From NCBI GenBank assembly GCA_013153895.1, contig JAADDN010000094.1:1-14244 (forward strand): a DNA stretch of 14,244 nt, written 5' to 3'. The notes under the pieces were generated by a model. That model was not told the DNA's origin and did not search any database. It saw nothing but the letters and a program-made list of their open reading frames with translations. This stretch comes from Thermoproteota archaeon. Its GTDB lineage: Archaea > Thermoproteota > Thermoprotei > Thermoproteales > Thermocladiaceae. Each line of letters starts with the position of its first letter. Within the stretch, counting starts at the first letter, position 1. Shown piece after piece: positions 1 through 6,239 of this stretch. Both the position numbers and the translations under genes were made by a program.

Positions 1-490
1 CCACAGCCTGTTTAACTATGCGTGGATCATATGCAAGGTCGTCACGTCCCATTACTAGTGTGAATGCTTGTATAAAGTTGCTGTAACCTACGGCGCCCGT
101 TCTCTCTCCAGATAGCTCGCATGCTCCTTCTAACAATTGGTTAGATAGGGCTATCACGTGTTTTGGAGCTAGTGCTCTTATTGAGGTTGTTGTTAGTCCC
201 TCTAGAGCGATCTTTAATGCGTTTGCTGATCCACAGTATGGGATGTGTGTTGCCTTGTCCGTTAGCTTATGTAGATGTAATAGTCCACATGTATGTAGTT
301 TATATGCTCTAGGGAAGAGCTGTAGCACGAGGTCACGATAGTTCAAGTGTTCGCATATTATTATTGCAACGTAGAGTGCCTTGCGTGGGATGTTAGCGTT
401 CTCATGTATTAGAAACTTGTTCTCTAGTATCTCACGTTCTTTAGGTAGGAGTGGTGGATAAGAGATGAGGGGCTCTTCTAGGAGCTTCAT
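1..490 (-). CDS. Unknown protein, C-terminus cut by window edge
   Basis: An open frame of 163 codons reads leftward from ATG at 490 and runs off the left edge without a stop. It begins MKLLEEPLISYPPLLPKERE. An in-frame ATG at 505 also exists, but the A/T-rich box at 514-525 lies about 28 bases before 490 and only about 13 before 505, so 490 suits a leaderless transcript better. The protein is mixed and mostly helical, with no TM segment or signal peptide. A cluster of possible metal ligands (H66, C68, H72, H74, H82, C86) sits mid-protein. I do not recognise a family. It is divergent from the 593 gene, with about 100 bases between them. Confidence is high that it is coding, from the clean long frame, the promoter and the similar codon use; there is none on function. 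Confidence 0.8.
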   Translation of the reverse strand, partial: MKLLEEPLISYPPLLPKEREILENKFLIHENANIPRKALYVAIIICEHLNYRDLVLQLFPRAYKLHTCGLLHLHKLTDKATHIPYCGSANALKIALEGLTTTSIRALAPKHVIALSNQLLEGACELSGERTGAVGYSNFIQAFTLVMGRDDLAYDPRIVKQAV

Positions 491-513
491 GCATATATTT
501 TTCATTTATGCAA

Positions 514-525
514 CTTTTATTTATT
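514..525 (-). promoter_or_regulatory. TATA box for leftward gene starting at 490
   Basis: Read on the minus strand this is AATAAATAAAAG, centred about 28 bases before ATG 490. That is the spacing expected for an archaeal TATA box on a leaderless mRNA. Confidence 0.55.
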
Positions 526-562
526 ATCTACAGGTAGTAGTGTACTAAGCGACAGTTATTAG

Positions 563-573
563 AAACATTTACA
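563..573 (+). promoter_or_regulatory. Weak TATA-like element before 593 gene
   Basis: The sequence AAACATTTACA is centred about 25 bases before ATG 593. It is a weaker match than the other boxes here but resembles the ACATTTATA box before the 5289 gene. Confidence 0.35.
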
Positions 574-592
574 ATAGTCTACGCTCATTATC

Positions 593-859
593 ATGCAGAT
601 GAGGAACATTTATAGGCTAGCTGCATCTACATTAATGCGAGAGGTCTGTCTTCTATTTAAGATTGCTCAGCTACGTAGGGGAAGAATATATAATTTAGAT
701 AAGTTGCTGAGTCTTAGCAGGCTGATCTCACTCTACTTATCTACTGTTGACCTTAACGTTAAGGAACGTTTTAATGAGCTGATCAATAGGTTCTTGTCGG
801 GTGATGAAATTAGTAAGTGTGTGGAAGAGTGTTATAGTTTGCTAAGTTTACTCTCTTAG
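593..859 (+). CDS. Small basic helical protein, unknown
   Basis: This 88-residue protein (starts MQMRNIYRLAASTLMREV) is predicted almost entirely helical, leucine-rich and basic in its first 40 residues. It has three cysteines (one near residue 19, two in the C-terminal CVEEC). No domain is recognised. The start could be ATG 593 or ATG 599; the weak upstream A/T element favours 593. Its 3' end overlaps the stop of the convergent 848-1210 gene by 12 bases. It fills the space between a divergent promoter region and a convergent partner, the same layout as the other genes here, which supports it being real despite its size. Confidence 0.6.
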   Translation: MQMRNIYRLAASTLMREVCLLFKIAQLRRGRIYNLDKLLSLSRLISLYLSTVDLNVKERFNELINRFLSGDEISKCVEECYSLLSLLS

Positions 860-1210
860 TTCTCGATCTAGGTGGGTAATAGTGTTAGCTATATGTGTTA
901 TATATTCTGCATGTTCTGGAAAGTGCTCTATTAATCTCTGAGCCATTCTATGCAGCAGCTCTCTCCCACCTAACATGTATGCTGCCGCGAGGATGTGAGG
1001 AGCATGTATTATTGTTTCGTCTCCCAGCTCGTTAACTATCTCGTCTACTGTCCCCTCTGCTCCATGTACTAGAACTGTCTCGTGGAGTATTGGGAGCAGT
1101 CTCTCTCTAACGTGTTGAGCAATTATGCTGGGAGGCTGCTCCTCTAGTGCGAGCTGTGTTGTCTCTTCTAGTGCTGTTCTAAGTCTGTCTCTTCTAACTG
1201 TCTTATACAT
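848..1210 (-). CDS. Helical His/Glu-rich small protein, unknown
   Basis: From ATG 1210 this is a 120-residue protein (starts MYKTVRRDRLRTALEETTQL). A GTG at 1219 would add three residues, but the TATA-like box at 1229-1240 is centred about 24 bases before 1210 and only about 15 before 1219, so 1210 is preferred. A short GGTGA just before 1210 could serve as a Shine-Dalgarno if a longer leader is used. The protein is all-helical, rich in Glu, Arg and His, with no TM segment. Histidines cluster in the C-terminal half (about residues 69-114). No family is recognised. It is divergent from the 1327 gene and convergent with, and overlapping, the 593 gene. Confidence 0.75.
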   Translation of the reverse strand: MYKTVRRDRLRTALEETTQLALEEQPPSIIAQHVRERLLPILHETVLVHGAEGTVDEIVNELGDETIIHAPHILAAAYMLGGRELLHRMAQRLIEHFPEHAEYITHIANTITHLDRELRE

Positions 1211-1228
1211 GGTAGTCACCCTTGTTGA

Positions 1229-1240
1229 CTTATAATTAAC
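1229..1240 (-). promoter_or_regulatory. TATA box for leftward gene starting at 1210
   Basis: On the minus strand this reads GTTAATTATAAG, centred about 24 bases before ATG 1210. It lies in the 116-base divergent region 1211-1326, which holds the promoters of both flanking genes and in which I see nothing else. Confidence 0.55.
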
Positions 1241-1296
1241 GGTTTTGGTCTTGATTAACTACTCCTCTATTAATTACCTATCCCTTTTGAGTAAAA

Positions 1297-1306
1297 CTTT
1301 TATTTT
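1297..1306 (+). promoter_or_regulatory. TATA box for 1327 gene
   Basis: The sequence CTTTTATTTT, preceded by AAAA as a possible BRE, is centred about 26 bases before ATG 1327. This argues for ATG 1327 over the in-frame TTG at 1321. Confidence 0.6.
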
Positions 1307-1326
1307 CTATAAAGTAGATCTTGTGC

Positions 1327-2529
1327 ATGGAGCTGACACAGTGGAAACCTAAGAGGCCCCTCTCACCGCAGGTACTAAAGGGAAATCAGCTTCTGAGGTT
1401 CGTAGTACCGTTCTACTCAATAACGAGGCAACTATCGTTTGCACCATTGGTAGCACTGTTTGGTTGGACTACACTTGAGACGGAGACAGCTACTGGAGAC
1501 ATGGTTGACAGATTTTTAATATATAACGCGAGAGCTAGAAGACTGAGGAGAGAAAACGTTGAGGCAGCAATGAAGGAGATATTTGGCGATGGTCAGGCAG
1601 CACTGGACATGGCTGATAGGATAGAAGATATTTATAAAGGTGTTGAACTGATAAAGAACTTCGCATACGGTAACTCCCCCTTTGTCGAGTACATTTATGG
1701 TGGACTCCTGATAGAGGGTGCACACTATGCTAAATGTAAGATAGAGCGGGGTAAGGACTATGGTGCTATTAGAGTAATTGTTAGACCGCTATCATCAGTA
1801 CTATTCGTCTCTTATATAGTTCCAATAAACATTTACGATCTGTTGAACTATTACTATAAGAGGTATAAGACAGCTGGTAGACCTAACGTGCAGTTTGCTA
1901 GTCAGGAAGTTGTTTCTAGAGTAGCTAAGGGTAACATGGATATCGACACTGCTCTTCACTATATTATTGTTAGTACTACTGGAGTTAGAACATATGCGTT
2001 CAAGACCTTCGTAGTCTTCTTCGATCGTGAGAAGATCGGCGTCTTCTGTGACGCTAAGCGTCTAATACATGCCCCGCCGCTAGCTAAGACTACTAAGATA
2101 GTGGTCTTCCAGAGCGGTGATACGGGCATAATAGCGTTCTTTCTTGATGACACTGTTGAGAACATTGTTCGAGAGATCAAGCTGATCAATAATGAGATGC
2201 TTAACAAATTGACAATGCAGGATGAGGATGAGCTCTTCCTAATACAACAGAAGGCTTCATTAGCGTGGTACGGAATGTATACTGGAACAGGAGAGGAAGA
2301 GGAAGCATTGACTGATCTATTACTTGGAAGTGGAGGAGAAAGAGAGGAATCTATTACCATACCAGTAGAACAACCTGCCACAACTAAACCCAGGACGGAG
2401 AGAATGGCAGAAGTTGAAAAGAAAATTGAGAAGACCGAAGAGACAGGAGTAGACGAAGAAGGTGAAGAGAGACGTCAACATGTAAAGAAGAGGAGTAAAA
2501 TGGAGGAGATTGGTGGTGAAGAGCTTTAA
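1327..2529 (+). CDS. 400-aa protein with acidic/charged tail, unknown
   Basis: From ATG 1327 the protein is 400 residues (starts MELTQWKPKRPLSPQVLKGN). A TTG at 1321 would add two residues, but promoter spacing favours 1327. Residues 1-310 are a mixed alpha/beta globular region with hydrophobic stretches near 25-45 and 148-170 that are too short or too broken to call TM. Residues about 322-400 are a low-complexity tail very rich in Glu, Lys, Arg and Thr, probably disordered. No family is recognised. Soluble structural or DNA/partner-binding roles are possible, but nothing in the sequence decides. The stop shares the palindrome TTAA (2526-2529) with the stop of the convergent 2526-3209 gene. 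Confidence 0.85.
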   Translation: MELTQWKPKRPLSPQVLKGNQLLRFVVPFYSITRQLSFAPLVALFGWTTLETETATGDMVDRFLIYNARARRLRRENVEAAMKEIFGDGQAALDMADRIEDIYKGVELIKNFAYGNSPFVEYIYGGLLIEGAHYAKCKIERGKDYGAIRVIVRPLSSVLFVSYIVPINIYDLLNYYYKRYKTAGRPNVQFASQEVVSRVAKGNMDIDTALHYIIVSTTGVRTYAFKTFVVFFDREKIGVFCDAKRLIHAPPLAKTTKIVVFQSGDTGIIAFFLDDTVENIVREIKLINNEMLNKLTMQDEDELFLIQQKASLAWYGMYTGTGEEEEALTDLLLGSGGEREESITIPVEQPATTKPRTERMAEVEKKIEKTEETGVDEEGEERRQHVKKRSKMEEIGGEEL

Positions 2530-3209
2530 CTGCTTTCTTTCTTGCTTGCTCGTCTTCTGAAGAATGTCATTAGTCTGTTTCCAGCTTTTCTGAAGAAGTT
2601 TACTATTCTTGATCCAATGTTCTTCAATCTTTCACCTATGGTTCCCTTCTTAGGTAGCTCTTCTACGTTCGGTATTTCCCCATTCTTGTTCAGTTCCTCT
2701 ATTTCTGTTACCATGTTTGTTACCTCGTTGTTTGCTTCCCCTCGTACTGCCTCTTTTACTGCCTGTTGCAGCTGGTTGATCATTTCATGATTAACATTTG
2801 AGTATAGTTGAACTGCCTGGTTAATGTTTCCTCTTGCTAAGTGAAGCGCGGCTTGGTATAGTTTTCTTGCTTCATCAGCATATATTTTAGCAAGCTCGGT
2901 AGCATGTTGTAGAGTGTATCCAAATGTTACGAATAGGTAAAAGAGGAGCGGTTCTAAGACATCGAAGTTTAGTATTAGTTCTCCAGTTCTGTTTCTCCAG
3001 GCTACTGTACAGATAAAGTCTCCGCTAGTTGTTTCGTAGCAGCCCATTTTCTGAGCATATTGCTGAATGAGTTCTGCAGGTGGGTACATTCTTAATTTGT
3101 TCATTAGCTCGTTACCGTAGGCTATCATTAGTAGTTTACACATGATTGCTCTAGGAACATAGATCTCTACTCCAGTTACACCTGATAACGCATTAACCAG
3201 AGACGACAT
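2526..3209 (-). CDS. Helical protein with repeated basic amphipathic tail
   Basis: This 227-residue protein starts MSSLVNALSGVTGVEIYVPR at ATG 3209. Residues 1-80 are mixed and contain C24, C57 and C67. Residues about 83-160 form long helices. Residues about 160-185 are acidic. The end is strongly basic and amphipathic: G-x-R-[L/I] recurs three times (near 192, 199 and 210), the last two as RIVNFFRK and RLMTFFRR. Such a tail could bind membrane or nucleic acid; this is inference. A hydrophobic patch near 87-97 is too short for a confident TM. It is divergent from the RHH gene at 3269 and convergent with the 1327 gene, sharing a 4-base stop overlap. No family is recognised. Confidence 0.8.
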   Translation of the reverse strand: MSSLVNALSGVTGVEIYVPRAIMCKLLMIAYGNELMNKLRMYPPAELIQQYAQKMGCYETTSGDFICTVAWRNRTGELILNFDVLEPLLFYLFVTFGYTLQHATELAKIYADEARKLYQAALHLARGNINQAVQLYSNVNHEMINQLQQAVKEAVRGEANNEVTNMVTEIEELNKNGEIPNVEELPKKGTIGERLKNIGSRIVNFFRKAGNRLMTFFRRRASKKESS

Positions 3210-3224
3210 TGAGTGAGTTCTCTA

Positions 3225-3240
3225 GTATAAAGTTTTAACT
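3225..3240 (-). promoter_or_regulatory. TATA region for leftward gene starting at 3209
   Basis: On the minus strand this reads AGTTAAAACTTTATAC. The core lies about 20-26 bases before ATG 3209. The same A/T-rich stretch may also serve the rightward 3269 gene. Confidence 0.5.
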
Positions 3241-3263
3241 CTTCTTAACCTAATTATAAGAGT
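3235..3263. promoter_or_regulatory. Candidate operator in divergent region before RHH gene
   Basis: Two overlapping repeats are visible. TTAAC occurs at 3235-3239 and again at 3245-3249, exactly 10 bases (about one helical turn) apart. ACTCTT at 3238-3243 is mirrored by AAGAGT at 3258-3263 as an inverted repeat. RHH repressors commonly bind short repeats next to their own gene, so this is a candidate autoregulatory site. The arms are only 5-6 bases, so chance is possible. Confidence 0.35.
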
Positions 3264-3268
3264 AAGAT

Positions 3269-3742
3269 ATGCCAGCTCCTACAAGTATTGGAGTTGATAA
3301 AGAGACTAAGGAACTGGTTATAAGATTATCACGTAGATTAAACGTTAATCAGAACAGTCTAGTTAAATGCGGGCTTAAACTTATAGAGCTACTACTACGT
3401 GATAATTTCGGTAAGATGCTTGTATACTCTCTACTGCATGGCAGCGACCCGCTACCAACCGTTCAAGACTTATCTATCAAGTTCATGATAGATATTTTAA
3501 AGCAGATAGAGAATGATGTAAAAAATATTAAAGATAGAATAGCTATTATAGAGAAAAGAGTTGAGAATCTTGGTAGGATAGTGCTTGGAAAAGTTAGGGA
3601 AGAGGAGGAACGTCCTAGAGAGACTACAGCACCTATAGCAGTCATAGAGACAGTTATAGATAATAGTAACCTCCCCGAGTGGATGAGGGATAACCCATGG
3701 ATAAGTATTATAGCTGGGAGAGGAGCTATAGAGAAAAGATGA
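3269..3742 (+). CDS. RHH-type DNA-binding protein with coiled coil
   Basis: This 157-residue protein starts MPAPTSIGVDKETKELVIRL at ATG 3269. Residues about 4-43 have ribbon-helix-helix spacing: a short strand (TSIGVD), helix A (KETKELVIRLSRRL), a turn at NVNQ, and helix B (NSLVKCGLKLIELLL). Residues about 66-104 form a heptad-rich coiled coil (IDILKQIENDVKNIKDRI), followed by a charged linker and a C-terminal segment with LPEWM and NPW. RHH proteins dimerise to bind DNA, so a transcriptional regulator is the likely role; the coiled coil may bind a partner. The nearest TATA-like TAATTATAAG (3251-3260) is too close to the ATG, so the start or promoter is less certain than elsewhere. It heads an overlapping operon with two membrane proteins, which is unusual for a plain repressor. 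A structural coiled-coil protein is an alternative. Confidence 0.75.
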   Translation: MPAPTSIGVDKETKELVIRLSRRLNVNQNSLVKCGLKLIELLLRDNFGKMLVYSLLHGSDPLPTVQDLSIKFMIDILKQIENDVKNIKDRIAIIEKRVENLGRIVLGKVREEEERPRETTAPIAVIETVIDNSNLPEWMRDNPWISIIAGRGAIEKR

Positions 3743-4122
3743 AGTTTAAAAAGAGCAATATGATGGAGAGGATTTTACGTTATTATCTCTATTTTCGTCA
3801 GGGACATGGAACATATCTTGCCTTTCTAATACAGCTAGCTAATTTTATAGTCATTCAATACAGTTTACTTATAAGTAAGATACCATTTCTAAAATATTTA
3901 TTTAACAGTTTTCTCGCGTTCTTAATAACCTTCATCGTAGTCTATATACCCGTCTGCACACTGATAGGTTGGCTAGATACTAAGCGAGGTCTCTTCAAGA
4001 TAAGTCAACATTTGGCGGCTCAAGTAAATCCTATGATGCGTAAGCTAGAAGAAATTGAAGAGAAGCTGAATAGAGTTGAAAAGCTTCTGCTAGAGGGAAC
4101 TAGAGATGGACGTGATGCGTAA
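3739..4122 (+). CDS. Two-TM membrane protein with C-terminal coiled coil
   Basis: From ATG 3739 this is a 127-residue protein starting MKFKKSNMMERILRYYLYFR. The ATG overlaps the stop of the RHH gene as ATGA, the classic translationally coupled arrangement. An in-frame ATG at 3697 would give 141 residues but overlaps the previous gene by 46 bases, so 3739 is preferred. Two TM segments are visible at about 24-45 and 53-78. They are followed by a basic loop (DTKRGLFK) and a heptad-type coiled coil at about 98-120 (MMRKLEEIEEKLNRVEKLLL). The coiled coil could pair with that of the RHH protein, which would tether it to the membrane; this is speculation. No family is recognised. Confidence 0.75.
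   Translation: MKFKKSNMMERILRYYLYFRQGHGTYLAFLIQLANFIVIQYSLLISKIPFLKYLFNSFLAFLITFIVVYIPVCTLIGWLDTKRGLFKISQHLAAQVNPMMRKLEEIEEKLNRVEKLLLEGTRDGRDA
4093..4097 (+). promoter_or_regulatory. Shine-Dalgarno before 4106 gene
   Basis: GAGGG lies 8 bases before ATG 4106 and supports that start over the in-frame ATG at 4115. It fits an internal operon gene translated from a leadered mRNA. Confidence 0.5.
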
Positions 4123-4831
4123 GATAGTTTTCATAGTTTTTCTACCTATAGTACTGATCCTAGATATTATCTATCTATATATCCGCATAACCTCAACACT
4201 GATGTTAGGATTGTTCAAGGGTTGGTTTCAGGCAGATGTCAAGCCATTTCTAATTCTTATATTTATCACATTACTCCTCTATCGCTACATGCGAGGTAGA
4301 AGAAGCAGTTGCTGTAGCAATTCTAGGCTTCCTCTAGTAGGAATCTTTTACGGTGTCCTACTTTTACTAACTTTCTTCTATATTCCTAGACTGTGGAACG
4401 ATATTGTTCTAATGCCAATATTTACAAGCATGGGTTTAATCCTTCTAGACTACGCACTGACGAGAGATGGTTTACCATTAGTAGAGAGGGTTCTTCTTGA
4501 ACCTAGTCTTGTTGTTTTATTTAATAATTTCTATGAGCTTACTGCATATGCGATAGGTGAGATTGATAGAGGTACATGGTTTATCATGCTTCTCTTTGTT
4601 TTTCTTTTGCTGTTGTATTTTATTGACTATGTTAGACGTGTTAGACATCGAAAATTACTCTATACGTCAATTATCTTGCTGGTTTTTAGTAATATTATGA
4701 TAAGCATTCATTGGGTACCTCCTTCAGTAGTTGTGAGTTATCTTGTCGCGGGATTATGTCGACTCAGTCCTTACTTGTTAGCTTTCTCGTTAGAGCATAG
4801 TGTTGATGGGTTAGGTAGTTTGTTTGTCTAG
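4106..4831 (+). CDS. Polytopic membrane protein, unknown
   Basis: This 241-residue, very hydrophobic protein starts MDVMRKIVFIVFLPIVLILD. About six to eight TM segments can be seen, near 6-30, 46-60, 75-92, 98-117, 128-148 (weaker), 157-174, 184-200 and 206-227. A basic loop with GRRSSCCSN lies at about 64-72, and RRVRHRK at about 176-182. No transporter, protease or channel motif is recognised. It overlaps the preceding coiled-coil membrane gene by 17 bases, so the two are probably co-translated and may form one complex. Its stop abuts the convergent 4832-5209 gene without a gap. Confidence 0.8.
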   Translation: MDVMRKIVFIVFLPIVLILDIIYLYIRITSTLMLGLFKGWFQADVKPFLILIFITLLLYRYMRGRRSSCCSNSRLPLVGIFYGVLLLLTFFYIPRLWNDIVLMPIFTSMGLILLDYALTRDGLPLVERVLLEPSLVVLFNNFYELTAYAIGEIDRGTWFIMLLFVFLLLLYFIDYVRRVRHRKLLYTSIILLVFSNIMISIHWVPPSVVVSYLVAGLCRLSPYLLAFSLEHSVDGLGSLFV

Positions 4832-5209
4832 TTATTCTTCCTTCTTCTTTAGTTCTGCTATGTCTACCACAGTAATTATTTTTCTAGTCATCTCTCCCAT
4901 GATCTGATTTACCTCGCTCAGTATTCTGAGATCATTCTCAATGTCTGGACATACTTCTAATAGCTTGTTTTTACGCGCGAGTAGATCTGTTACTGCTGCA
5001 TCAAACTTTGGTAATAATCTTTTAAGCTGTTTTGCAAAGTCTAAGGGAAGAATAAGTACTATGACCTCACTGTCTTTATCGAAACTGTGTACTGCTACGT
5101 CTATATACCTATAGATGTATCTTCTATTTTTCTGAGTAATTATTCTCTCACGCACTGTTGCGATGCTTGCCTCTATGTTAGTATTACGTTCAAGCTGAAC
5201 CGCGCTCAT
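4832..5209 (-). CDS. Small helical charged protein, unknown
   Basis: This 125-residue protein starts MSAVQLERNTNIEASIATVR at ATG 5209. The N-terminal half looks mixed alpha/beta (strands near 31-40 and 48-55). The rest is helical and ends in a Lys/Glu tail (ELKKKEE). There is one cysteine, C87, and no TM segment. No family is recognised. The gene has its own strong promoter, and the 14-bp element there is identical to that before the 7088 gene (see 5234-5247). Co-expression with that membrane protein is likely. It meets the 4106 gene tail to tail with no spacer; the pyrimidine-rich plus strand over its last codons could act as terminator for that gene. Confidence 0.8.
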   Translation of the reverse strand: MSAVQLERNTNIEASIATVRERIITQKNRRYIYRYIDVAVHSFDKDSEVIVLILPLDFAKQLKRLLPKFDAAVTDLLARKNKLLEVCPDIENDLRILSEVNQIMGEMTRKIITVVDIAELKKKEE

Positions 5210-5233
5210 TGAACTAACCTGGAATTATCAACT

Positions 5234-5247
5234 ATAAAAACATGTCT
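5234..5247 (-). promoter_or_regulatory. Promoter with shared 14-bp element, copy 1
   Basis: On the minus strand this reads AGACATGTTTTTAT, ending 25 bases before ATG 5209. The same 14 bases at the same distance precede ATG 7088. The TTTTTAT part is the TATA box; AGACATGT, containing the palindrome ACATGT, may be a BRE or activator site. Confidence 0.65.
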
Positions 5248-5256
5248 ATTCAATGA

Positions 5257-5268
5257 ACATTTATATCC
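5257..5268 (+). promoter_or_regulatory. TATA box for 5289 gene
   Basis: The sequence ACATTTATATCC is centred about 26 bases before ATG 5289. It lies in the 79-base divergent region that also carries shared-element copy 1. Confidence 0.6.
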
Positions 5269-5288
5269 TAGATAAATAATATTAATAT

Positions 5289-6239
5289 ATGCGTAGACTA
5301 GTTTTACTAGTTCTAGTACTGTTAATAATTCTATCTCTACCTTGCCTAGCGGACAACATAATAACCGTAAAATGGAATCAGACTGGATACTATGTTAAGG
5401 TGTATCCGTTGAGTAATCTTCCAAGATTTCCAAATGCTATACTAAGCATCAGGTACGACCTATCTCACTATAAGTACGCTAGCGCTGTTGTTACTCTTGG
5501 CCCGACGGATGTGCTGCTTGCAAATGCTAGCGGGCTATATATTCTGCCTGGTGAGTCAAGCTCACCAAATCCTCAGTTGAAGATAGAGCCGCACATCTGT
5601 GTTAATGTTACGGGAAAAATATACTGCAACTGGGGTAATGCTCCACTAATAATTAATCTCAATATGGCGACCAGTGAAGGAGGAAGCATTACTTCAGGAA
5701 GTGTACCTATTGGTGGAGTAGGTTTTGCAGCTCCTATAACTGTTGAAGAGTTTGTAAATATCTGCGTTGTAGTTGCCTATCAGCCTCTTCATACTTCGGC
5801 TACTCTGCCAGTCATAAGTTTCCAGTTATATGATCCCTATACTCAGAAACTGATCTACTCTGCTACATGGAACAATATTGAAAAGAAGGTAATATGCGGT
5901 GTACCTCCTCTACTCTTCATAAACATTACATATAACGGTCAGTGGCTAGGAATGTACTATATAGGTACTGTACCGTCCAGAGGAACATTTCCAACAGACT
6001 TGGCACCGCTCGCATGTATTTTAGTGTTAAGTTTCTTCCTATGTTTCGCATTGAGAAACAATCCTAAGCGCATGGGTATGGGCATGATTATTCTAGGTGT
6101 ACTGCTTACTCCGCTGATAGCTGCATTTCACCTAGCTGGAACAGGTTATTATGGGCTGATTGCTGAAGGAATAAGTGCGGGATTATTTATACTTGGTGTA
6201 GTATTACTATTATTAGCTGGTAGGCAAGCCGCGTGGTAA
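5289..6239 (+). CDS. Secreted/membrane-anchored surface-type protein
   Basis: This 316-residue protein starts MRRLVLLVLVLLIILSLPCL. It has a clear signal peptide with likely cleavage after about A21. A beta-rich ectodomain follows (about 22-235), with four N-x-S/T sequons (N30, N79, N106, N212) and four cysteines (C104, C113, C159, C203) that could form two disulfides. Three TM segments close the protein at about 237-256, 264-284 and 289-310. By topology the ectodomain would face outside the cell, or outside the virion after budding. It could be a viral envelope glycoprotein or a cell-surface protein; no family is recognised, so this rests on architecture. Its promoter is divergent from the 5209 gene, and its stop abuts the 6240 gene. 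Confidence 0.85.
   Translation: MRRLVLLVLVLLIILSLPCLADNIITVKWNQTGYYVKVYPLSNLPRFPNAILSIRYDLSHYKYASAVVTLGPTDVLLANASGLYILPGESSSPNPQLKIEPHICVNVTGKIYCNWGNAPLIINLNMATSEGGSITSGSVPIGGVGFAAPITVEEFVNICVVVAYQPLHTSATLPVISFQLYDPYTQKLIYSATWNNIEKKVICGVPPLLFINITYNGQWLGMYYIGTVPSRGTFPTDLAPLACILVLSFFLCFALRNNPKRMGMGMIILGVLLTPLIAAFHLAGTGYYGLIAEGISAGLFILGVVLLLLAGRQAAW

Noticed and set aside
490..512. TGCATA...TATGCA inverted repeat at the start of the left-edge gene
   Set aside because: Only 6-base arms in A/T-rich sequence, no extension inside or out; too weak to call an operator.
1959..2381. 140-aa minus-strand frame inside the 1327 gene
   Set aside because: Its Ser-rich composition is the complement of the Glu/Lys-rich sense tail; it has no promoter and lies wholly inside a well-supported gene.
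2542..2790. 82-aa plus-strand frame inside the 2526-3209 gene
   Set aside because: Ser/Phe-rich antisense shadow of a gene with a good promoter and domain-like composition.
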